From NCBI RefSeq assembly GCF_947500065.1, contig NZ_CANMQT010000008.1, forward strand, positions 124,001 to 188,000: a stretch of DNA of 64,000 nt. The letters run 5' to 3'. The notes beneath the pieces were generated by a model that was not told the DNA's origin, did not search any database, and worked only from the letters and a program-made list of their open reading frames with translations. Source of the stretch: an uncultured Aquimarina sp. Its GTDB lineage: Bacteria > Bacteroidota > Bacteroidia > Flavobacteriales > Flavobacteriaceae. Positions 17,524 through 23,880 of the stretch are shown in pieces (the stretch's first letter is position 1; each line of letters begins with the position of its first letter). The position numbers were made by a program, and so were the translations under genes.

Positions 17524-18408
17524 TTATCCATTATTACGATGTCTTTCTCTAGCTAGTAACGTGTTTTTAAGAAGCATCGCTATTGTCATAGGGCCAACTC
17601 CTCCAGGCACTGGAGTAATAAATGAAGCCTTTTTACTAACATTTTCATAATCTACATCACCTACTATCCTATATCCTCTTTCTCTTGAGTCATCTGCAAC
17701 TCTTGTTATACCTACGTCAATAACCACAGCATCATCTTTCACCATCTCAGCCTTCAAAAAATTAGGAACACCTAACGCAGAAATAACAATATCTGCTTGA
17801 GATATAATCTGCGTAATATTTTTAGTATGACTATGTGTTAATGTAACAGTTGAATTACCTGGCCATCCTTTTCTACCCATCAAAATACTCATAGGTCTCC
17901 CTACAATATGACTCCTACCTATCACCACAGTATGTTTCCCTTTGGTATCCACATTATAGCGCTCTAATAGTTCCAAAATACCAAATGGAGTCGCTGGAAT
18001 AAAAGTTGACATATCCAATGCCATTTTACCAAAATTCATCGGATGAAATCCATCTACATCCTTATCGGGATCTACAGCTAACAATACTTTCTGAGTATCA
18101 ATTTGTGGAGGCAAAGGTAACTGAACTATAAATCCATCAATATTCGAATCTTCATTCAATTCTTTTATTTTGGTTAATAGCTCTATTTCACTAGTCGTAC
18201 TCGGCATTTTAACTAACGTAGACTCAAAACCTATTCTTTCACACGCTTTAACCTTGCTACCTACATAGGTAAGACTAGCTCCATCATTTCCTACTAAAAC
18301 CGCCGCAAGATGCGGAACTTTCTCGCCTCGATCTTTCATTTTCTGAACTTCGACAGCAATTTCGTTTTTAATATCGTTGCTTACTTTTTTTCCGTCTAAA
18401 ACTTCCAT
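17524..18408 (-). CDS. folD: Methylenetetrahydrofolate dehydrogenase / methenyl-THF cyclohydrolase
   Basis: FolD interconverts methylene-, methenyl- and formyl-tetrahydrofolate in one-carbon metabolism. The 294-residue product has the catalytic YVGSKVKACERIG (Y and K), the substrate segment VQLPLPPQID, DVDGFHP, the NADP-binding GRSHIVGRPM and the C-terminal PVPGGVGPMT. Length is normal. It follows ffh by 45 bases on the same strand with no promoter match between, so the two are likely co-transcribed. Confidence 0.97.
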   Translation of the reverse strand: MEVLDGKKVSNDIKNEIAVEVQKMKDRGEKVPHLAAVLVGNDGASLTYVGSKVKACERIGFESTLVKMPSTTSEIELLTKIKELNEDSNIDGFIVQLPLPPQIDTQKVLLAVDPDKDVDGFHPMNFGKMALDMSTFIPATPFGILELLERYNVDTKGKHTVVIGRSHIVGRPMSILMGRKGWPGNSTVTLTHSHTKNITQIISQADIVISALGVPNFLKAEMVKDDAVVIDVGITRVADDSRERGYRIVGDVDYENVSKKASFITPVPGGVGPMTIAMLLKNTLLARERHRNNG

Positions 18409-18453
18409 ATTCGACCCCTACTCTATTTTATAAATTATATGTTGCGTTACAAG

Positions 18454-19782
18454 TTATTTCATTTTACCCATCATTTGCATCATGCGTTTTCCTCCGCCTC
18501 CTTGCATCATCTTCATCATCTTACTCATCTGATCAAACTGCTTGAGTAATTGATTTACCTGCTGAACGGAAGTACCAGATCCTTTACCGATACGTTTCTT
18601 TCTACTAGCATTTATAATTTGAGGTTTTGTTCGTTCATCTGGCGTCATTGAATGAATAATAGCTTCTATATGCTTAAACGCATCATCATCTATATCCACA
18701 TTCTTCATCATTTTTCCAGCTCCTGGGATCATACCAACAAGGTCTTTCATATTTCCCATTTTCTTTACTTGTTGGATTTGTTTCAAGAAATCGTCAAACC
18801 CAAACTGATTCTTAGCAATTTTCTTCTGAAGTTTTCTTGCTTCTTCTTCATCAAATTGCTCCTGAGCTCTTTCAACAAGGGAAACTACATCTCCCATTCC
18901 CAAAATTCGATCAGCCATACGAGAAGGATAGAATACATCAATTGCCTCCATCTTTTCTCCAGTACCAATAAATTTTATTGGTTTGTTAACAACAGATTTA
19001 ATAGAAATGGCTGCTCCACCTCTAGTATCACCATCTAACTTAGTCAGAATAACACCATCAAAATTTAAAACATCGTTAAATGCTTTTGCCGTATTCACAG
19101 CATCTTGACCTGTCATAGAATCTACAACAAATAATGTTTCACTAGGAGTAACGGCTTTATGGATATTAGCTATCTCGGTCATCATCACTTCATCCACTGC
19201 TAAACGACCTGCAGTATCTATAATCACCACGTTAAACCCGTTAGCCTTCGCATGAGCAACACCTGCTTTTGCAATAGCAACTGGATCATTATTACCTCTG
19301 TCACTAAAAACCTCTACATTTATTTGCTCTCCTACTACATGTAATTGATCTATCGCTGCTGGTCTATATACATCACAAGCAACTAAAAGTGGTTTTTTAG
19401 TTTTCTTATTCTTTAGAAAGTTTGCCAGTTTACCAGAAAAGGTGGTTTTACCAGACCCTTGTAATCCTGACATCAAAACCACAGAAGGGTTTCCTGACAG
19501 ATCTACTTCTGCAACTTCTCCACCCATCAATTCAGTCAACTCGTCTTTAACGAGTTTCACCATTAATTGACCTGGCTTAAGACTTTTTAATACATTTTGT
19601 CCTAATGCTTTTTCTTTTACAACAGCTGTAAAATCTTTTGCAATTTTATAGTTTACATCGGCATCTACTAATGCTCTACGAACCTCCTTAAGTGTCTCAG
19701 CGACATTTATTTCAGTAATTTGACCGTGGCCTTTTAGAATATGTAACGCCTTATCTAACTTATCGCTTAAATTATCAAACAT
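18454..19782 (-). CDS. ffh: Signal recognition particle protein Ffh
   Basis: Ffh is the GTPase that, with SRP RNA, brings nascent membrane proteins to FtsY. The 442-residue product has the NG domain (G1 GLQGSGKTT, G3 DTAGRL, G4 TKLDGDTRGGAA) and the methionine-rich M domain ending in a run of MMKMMQGGGGKRMM. Length is normal. The SRP RNA gene was not found in the window. A -7 element lies about 50 bases upstream. Confidence 0.97.
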   Translation of the reverse strand: MFDNLSDKLDKALHILKGHGQITEINVAETLKEVRRALVDADVNYKIAKDFTAVVKEKALGQNVLKSLKPGQLMVKLVKDELTELMGGEVAEVDLSGNPSVVLMSGLQGSGKTTFSGKLANFLKNKKTKKPLLVACDVYRPAAIDQLHVVGEQINVEVFSDRGNNDPVAIAKAGVAHAKANGFNVVIIDTAGRLAVDEVMMTEIANIHKAVTPSETLFVVDSMTGQDAVNTAKAFNDVLNFDGVILTKLDGDTRGGAAISIKSVVNKPIKFIGTGEKMEAIDVFYPSRMADRILGMGDVVSLVERAQEQFDEEEARKLQKKIAKNQFGFDDFLKQIQQVKKMGNMKDLVGMIPGAGKMMKNVDIDDDAFKHIEAIIHSMTPDERTKPQIINASRKKRIGKGSGTSVQQVNQLLKQFDQMSKMMKMMQGGGGKRMMQMMGKMK

Positions 19783-19829
19783 ATGCTTTCTTCAGGTTTT
19801 TCAACATCTACTTTTCTAGTAGACAGGTG

Positions 19830-19837
19830 CAAATTTA
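19830..19837 (-). promoter_or_regulatory. Candidate -7 element for ffh-folD
   Basis: Minus-strand TAAATTTG followed by C matches TAnnTTTG; RNA would start about 42 bases before the ffh ATG. The -33 position is TTA-like rather than TTG. Confidence 0.45.
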
Positions 19838-19922
19838 ATGATTTGAAGTGTATTAATAAAGGAAGATGAATCGAATTATCTATTGTAATTTGACAAGAAA
19901 ATTATATTCAAAATATGTATAT

Positions 19923-19970
19923 AAAAAAACTATTGAAGAGTTACTTAAAACAGTAACTTCTTCAATAGTT
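19923..19970 (-). terminator. Long-stem terminator downstream of the fasciclin gene
   Basis: AACTATTGAAGAGTTACT (19928-19945) pairs with AGTAACTTCTTCAATAGTT (19952-19970), an 18-bp stem with one bulged base and a 6-base loop. On the minus strand it runs into seven T's. Confidence 0.8.
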
Positions 19971-20050
19971 CATTTAATGTTTCTAGAGTAGGCTAACCCT
20001 AATATAACACTTAATAAATAATATAATAATTAGTAACTTAAAAACCCAAA

Positions 20051-20089
20051 GCATTTGGTTGAAGGGGGTTGAGGGAAATAACCAAATGC
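20051..20089 (-). other. Hairpin with a pyrimidine-rich loop after the fasciclin stop
   Basis: GCATTTGGTT (20051-20060) pairs perfectly with AACCAAATGC (20080-20089). The 19-base loop reads, on the RNA strand, as a C- and T-rich run with CCCTC and CCCCC. It is followed by TTTGGGTTTTT, so it could be a weak terminator or an RNA-stability element. Confidence 0.55.
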
Positions 20090-20117
20090 CTTGAATCTTT
20101 AATTATCTAGAAACATA

Positions 20118-21488
20118 CTATAATGCAGGAAGAATTACTTTATCAATCGCATGAACAACACCATTTGCTGCCTGTACATTGGTAACGATAATATTACTTA
20201 CCCTATCATTAGCATCTGTTAACGTTAGATTCATAGCATCTGCGGTAATATCACCTCCAAGTGTTGTTACGGTTCCACTCATTAAATTTTCCTCTCTAAC
20301 ATTTGCCTCTGCCACAACATGAAGATTTAAAGTAGCAGTCAATGTAGCTTCTGGAATATCGGCTAGAGAATCTACACCATCAAGTTCAGCTATCAGACTT
20401 GTAAACGCATCATTAGTAGGTGCAAACACAGTAAAAGGCGCTGGAGATGTTCCATTGGCAGTACTTAGTGTAGCAACATAATTCTCATCTAATTGATCAT
20501 CTCTAGTAAGAGCAGATACCAGACTACTAAAGGTTGCGTCTGCCGCTGCAAAAGTTACAACTGTCGGCAATGTAACAACTGCATCTACCTTATGTATAAC
20601 ACCATTAGATGCCACGATATCGGCTTGACTTACAGTAGAAATTCCATTAAATGAAACACCACTATCTGTATTAATATAAATACTCAAATTATCCACAGTA
20701 TCACCGTAAGTAGCTAATGTGTTATCGTAACTTGTAGTAAGGGAAGTCGAAACATTTGTTCCCGCAATCACATGATTTAATAATATCTGTTCTAAAGCAG
20801 CTGCAGATAGCCCTGAAATATCCCCAAGAGCGTCAAACGCATCATTATCTGGAGCTAATAGGGTCAGGTTACTATCTTCTCCTTCTAAAACTGCAGCAAA
20901 ATCTGTATCGAATCCTGACGTTGTAGTTGCAACAGTTGCTAAGGTAGAAAGATTACTATCTAAACCTACGAAAGTAAGCATTGTTGGTAATGGAATTACT
21001 TTATCTACGGCATGAATAACACCATTATCTGTCATTATATCAGGAGTAGTAACCGTTGATACACCATTAATAACTACACCATTTGAAGTATTGATATACA
21101 TATTAATAGCGGTACCAGCGTTTGTTGCTATATTTTTAACATATCCTGTGGTAAGATCCGTAGAAGTTTCAGTAGTAGCTAATACATGATTTCGTAAAAG
21201 TTGTTCTAATGTTTCTAAAGGGACATCATCTAATGATGCTCCATTTAAAAACTCGGTAAAGGCAGCGTTATTTGGTGCAAAAACGGTGAAATCACCATTT
21301 CCATTTAAAGTAACATCTAAGCTTGTTTTTTCTAAGGCTGCTAACAAAGAACTATAATCTGCATTATCTGTAACAAAATCTGTTATAGTCATCACATCAG
21401 GTATAAATGTAGTATCGTCATCATCGCTACAGGAAGCAATTGAAATAACAAATAATACTAAAAAAGCTTTTTTGAAGAAATTTTTCAT
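20118..21488 (-). CDS. Lipoprotein with three fasciclin (FAS1) domains
   Basis: A 456-residue cell-surface lipoprotein. The signal ends in SIASC with the lipobox Cys at residue 20, followed by an acidic SDDDD, a sequence in Bacteroidetes often linked to surface export. Three FAS1 domains follow (about 33-168, 171-312, 315-456). Each has the H1 motif TVFAPNNAAF / TLLAPDNDAF / TVFAPTNDAF and the H2 end NGVIHAVDKV / NGVIHKVDAV / NGVVHAIDKV. FAS1 domains mediate adhesion or polymer binding. The frame is open to an ATG at 21533, but the ATG at 21488 starts the signal peptide and is chosen. The upstream motif at 21523-21554 matches those before the fecR operon and the neighbouring lipoprotein. Confidence 0.92.
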   Translation of the reverse strand: MKNFFKKAFLVLFVISIASCSDDDDTTFIPDVMTITDFVTDNADYSSLLAALEKTSLDVTLNGNGDFTVFAPNNAAFTEFLNGASLDDVPLETLEQLLRNHVLATTETSTDLTTGYVKNIATNAGTAINMYINTSNGVVINGVSTVTTPDIMTDNGVIHAVDKVIPLPTMLTFVGLDSNLSTLATVATTTSGFDTDFAAVLEGEDSNLTLLAPDNDAFDALGDISGLSAAALEQILLNHVIAGTNVSTSLTTSYDNTLATYGDTVDNLSIYINTDSGVSFNGISTVSQADIVASNGVIHKVDAVVTLPTVVTFAAADATFSSLVSALTRDDQLDENYVATLSTANGTSPAPFTVFAPTNDAFTSLIAELDGVDSLADIPEATLTATLNLHVVAEANVREENLMSGTVTTLGGDITADAMNLTLTDANDRVSNIIVTNVQAANGVVHAIDKVILPAL

Positions 21489-21522
21489 GTTATTGGTTTT
21501 AATTTTATAATTAATTGTTCGA

Positions 21523-21554
21523 TGATGAAACAACTGATAACTTAAAAATGCTAC
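21523..21554 (-). promoter_or_regulatory. ECF-type promoter motif, copy for the fasciclin gene
   Basis: Minus strand: GTAGCATTTT (21554-21545), 8 bases, CAGTTGTTTCATCA (21536-21523). It matches the fecR copy at 21 of 32 positions with identical spacing and no gaps, and lies 34 bases before the ATG at 21488. Confidence 0.6.
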
Positions 21555-21623
21555 CTAAGAAATTGATTTTAATATTTTTTTAACTTTTTGTTTAATTTTT
21601 TAGTTAAAAAATTAAACAAAAAT

Positions 21624-22313
21624 CTATCCATCATTCTCTTCACAAGACGTTTCAAAAGTCAAAATTCTAGATAACAACTCATCATTATGTCTTATTTCAA
21701 AATACTCTCCATTATTAATAAGTACTCTAATAGGATAATTTATGGCAACAACTGTATTTTCATTCAGGTTTTCCATAAAACCATATACTTGTGCATCATG
21801 AATCACTTCTGTAGTATTAATAATATTACTATTAGCATCATAAGTTGCAAATCGAAATGGATATACAAAATCCACACATTCTATATCATCATCCATTATT
21901 TCGCAACTATCTGCTAATGATTGTAATTCTGTTTCATTTTCAATAATTTCTTCTACATGATTGTCTAGAGTTACAGTTACAGGAAATTGAATTTGAATAT
22001 CATCAGATTGACTCAATCGATCATAATCATCTAATTGATCAATTACAAGTTCATCTGTCATATTAAGAACAATAGTATATGGTAAATTGATACTGTAGCA
22101 ATTACCACCATCCACTAAATCATCATAAGAACCATCGTGAGTAACAATATTTTTCATTAACTGCGCTAATTGCGAATTCTTCGGAATTGTATTATCATCA
22201 TTAGGGTTGATAACCTCGCGTTCTTCTTGCTGGCAAGAAACCATAAAAAAAGAACACATAATAAATACTCTAATCATACCATATCTCGTCTTTTTCATAT
22301 TGTTCTTCTTCAT
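21624..22313 (-). CDS. Repeat lipoprotein of unknown function, divergent from the sigma factor
   Basis: Not a family I can name. The 229-residue product has a lipoprotein signal (FFMVSC, Cys near 27) and then four similar beta-rich units of about 40 residues. Their first strands are INLPYTIVLN, IQFPVTVTLD, VDFVYPFRFA and VAINYPIRVL; in most copies the strand is followed by an acidic turn and a later leucine-rich stretch (DYDRL, ELQSLADSC, DELLSRI). Four cysteines beyond the lipobox could form disulfides. It starts at ATG 22313 or 22298; the first is kept. It lies 135 bases upstream of the fasciclin gene, has its own copy of the shared motif, and so probably belongs to the same regulon. Confidence 0.65.
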   Translation of the reverse strand: MKKNNMKKTRYGMIRVFIMCSFFMVSCQQEEREVINPNDDNTIPKNSQLAQLMKNIVTHDGSYDDLVDGGNCYSINLPYTIVLNMTDELVIDQLDDYDRLSQSDDIQIQFPVTVTLDNHVEEIIENETELQSLADSCEIMDDDIECVDFVYPFRFATYDANSNIINTTEVIHDAQVYGFMENLNENTVVAINYPIRVLINNGEYFEIRHNDELLSRILTFETSCEENDG

Positions 22314-22322
22314 TTAATTTAC

Positions 22323-22354
22323 TATAATAACAATTTAAGAACTGAAACTCCCAC
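22323..22354 (-). promoter_or_regulatory. ECF-type promoter motif, copy for the repeat lipoprotein
   Basis: Minus strand: GTGGGAGTTT (22354-22345), 8 bases, AAATTGTTATTATA (22336-22323). It agrees with the fecR copy at 24 of 32 positions with the same spacing, and lies 9 bases before the first ATG or 24 before the second. Confidence 0.7.
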
Positions 22355-22371
22355 TAGGTTAAGTTTTTTTT

Positions 22372-22379
22372 TACTTTTG
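22372..22379 (+). promoter_or_regulatory. Candidate -7 element for the sigma factor gene
   Basis: TACTTTTG matches TAnnTTTG and sits 13 bases before the ATG, so the RNA would have a leader of only about 9 bases. No TTG is found at -33. If real, the sigma gene has a housekeeping promoter rather than its own motif. Confidence 0.4.
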
Positions 22380-22392
22380 AAAAAAAAATAAA

Positions 22393-22908
22393 ATGCCGAA
22401 AGACCTCTTCAAAAATGTTTGTGAAGATAGATTGTTTACAGAACTTTTTGTGAAGCATTCTAAAAATCTTCACGACTTTGTTTATTATAAATACGGTGAA
22501 CATATAAATCCTAAAGACCAAGTTCAGGAAGCATTTATTAAACTTTGGGATAACTGTAGTAAAGTTTCTTTAGATAAAGCAAAAAGTTTTTTGTTTACCG
22601 TTGCAAATAATCTTTCTCTAAATCAAATAAAACATGAAAAGGTAAAACTAAGGTATCAACAAATAGAAAAATTGGACAGAACTAATGAAAGTCCACAATT
22701 TGTATTAGAAGAAAAGGAGTACCTTCTTAAATATCAAAAAGCACTCTCTAATTTAACTGAATCTCAGCGAGTAGCTTTTCTTATGAACAGAATTGAAGGT
22801 AAAAAACATAAAGAAATTGCCATTTTACTAGGCATTTCAAGAAAAGCTGTAGAAAAAAGAATTTATGGCGCTCTAGAAAAATTAAGGAAAGATATAGACG
22901 GAATTTAA
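22393..22908 (+). CDS. ECF RNA polymerase sigma factor (FecI-like)
   Basis: A 171-residue sigma factor with only regions 2 and 4. Region 2 is about 15-55 (HDFVYYKYG, QVQEAFIKLWDN). Region 4 is about 115-168 (LTESQRVAFLMNRIEG, then the helix-turn-helix HKEIAILLGISRKAVEKRIY). It sits directly before fecR and the TonB receptor, the classic order of a cell-surface signalling cassette in which FecR holds the sigma factor until the receptor is loaded. The fecR operon, the divergent lipoprotein and the fasciclin gene share an upstream motif that is the best candidate for its recognition site. Confidence 0.93.
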   Translation: MPKDLFKNVCEDRLFTELFVKHSKNLHDFVYYKYGEHINPKDQVQEAFIKLWDNCSKVSLDKAKSFLFTVANNLSLNQIKHEKVKLRYQQIEKLDRTNESPQFVLEEKEYLLKYQKALSNLTESQRVAFLMNRIEGKKHKEIAILLGISRKAVEKRIYGALEKLRKDIDGI

Positions 22909-22928
22909 AAAAAAAAAATTAAAACAAG

Positions 22929-22960
22929 GTAGGAGTTTAAGCCTATCAATTGTTATAATA
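22929..22960 (+). promoter_or_regulatory. ECF-type promoter motif, copy for fecR and the receptor
   Basis: GTAGGAGTTT (22929-22938), 8 bases, CAATTGTTATAATA (22947-22960). The same arrangement occurs before the repeat lipoprotein and the fasciclin gene. It lies in the 66-base gap between the sigma gene and fecR, 14 bases before the fecR ATG. Confidence 0.7.
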
Positions 22961-22974
22961 ACAGGAATCTTGTT

Positions 22975-23880
22975 ATGAAAAAGAAGGATCTTATAAACAA
23001 GTGGTTGAACAACGAACAACTCACTAAGCAGGAATCAGAGGCGTTTGAGCAATTGGACGCCTATGATTCTTATGTAAAGATATCAGAAACTGCCAAAAAA
23101 TTTAGCGCTCCAGATTACGATATAAAAAGCAATCAAGAAAACCTTAATGAGGAATTGTCTGGGCGAAAAAGAATTACTACAAAAAATTCTTATCGTAAAA
23201 CATTCATGCGGATTGCTGCTATTTTTGTGATTGGAATAGGGGTATATTTTTCATTTTTTAAGGAATATGACATAACATTCAGTACCGCGGTAAGTGAAAA
23301 CTCAACTGTAGAGTTACCTGATAAATCTACTGTAAAACTTAATGCTCTGTCGTCTGTACGATATAATAAAGAAAATTGGGCTAAAGAACGTAAAATCACA
23401 TTGAATGGAGAAGCCTTTTTTTCAGTTGCTACTGGTAAGAAATTTGATGTACACACCTCATCTGGAGTGGTAAGTGTTATTGGTACTCGTTTTAACATCA
23501 AACAAAGAGACGATTTCCTTGAAGTTATTTGCTACGAAGGTGTAGTTAGTGTTACTATCGCGGATCAAACAAAATTTTTAAGAGCTGGAGATATTGTGGA
23601 ACATTCTTCAGGTAATATAACAGAGAAAAAAAATCATCATTTAGAACCTCAGTGGATCTCTAAGCGAAGTTTATTCTATAGCATTCCATATGCAAGTGTT
23701 CTGAAAGAATTGGAATGGCAATATGGAGTCACGATAAAAACAAAAAATATTGATCCATCTATTCTATTTACGGGTAATTTTGTACATTCAGATATTCAAA
23801 TGGCATTAAAATCAATTACGATCCCAATGCGTTTGAAGTATGTAATTAAAAATAAAACCGTAACCCTATACAAAGAGTGA
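22975..23880 (+). CDS. FecR-family anti-sigma factor
   Basis: A 301-residue single-pass inner-membrane regulator. The cytoplasmic N-terminus (about 1-75, KWLNNEQLTKQESEAF) should hold the sigma factor. A helix at about 78-95 (RIAAIFVIGIGVYFSFF) crosses the membrane. The periplasmic FecR domain has LPDKSTVKLNALSSVRY, NGEAFFSVATG, FDVHTSSGVVSVIGTRFNI and CYEGVVSV. A C-terminal DUF4974-like part (about 225-301) should contact the STN domain of the receptor. Its stop overlaps the receptor's GTG start by four bases (GTGA), so the two are translationally coupled. Confidence 0.94.
   Translation: MKKKDLINKWLNNEQLTKQESEAFEQLDAYDSYVKISETAKKFSAPDYDIKSNQENLNEELSGRKRITTKNSYRKTFMRIAAIFVIGIGVYFSFFKEYDITFSTAVSENSTVELPDKSTVKLNALSSVRYNKENWAKERKITLNGEAFFSVATGKKFDVHTSSGVVSVIGTRFNIKQRDDFLEVICYEGVVSVTIADQTKFLRAGDIVEHSSGNITEKKNHHLEPQWISKRSLFYSIPYASVLKELEWQYGVTIKTKNIDPSILFTGNFVHSDIQMALKSITIPMRLKYVIKNKTVTLYKE

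Larger units (their letters stand above)
19783..20117. other. Structured intergenic region between the fasciclin gene and ffh
   Basis: 335 bases with no gene. On the minus strand, reading away from the fasciclin stop, there are two hairpins (20051-20089, then 19923-19970), then about 85 AT-rich bases and the ffh -7 element at 19830-19837. The stretch between the hairpins (19971-20050) shows nothing recognisable. Confidence 0.7.
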
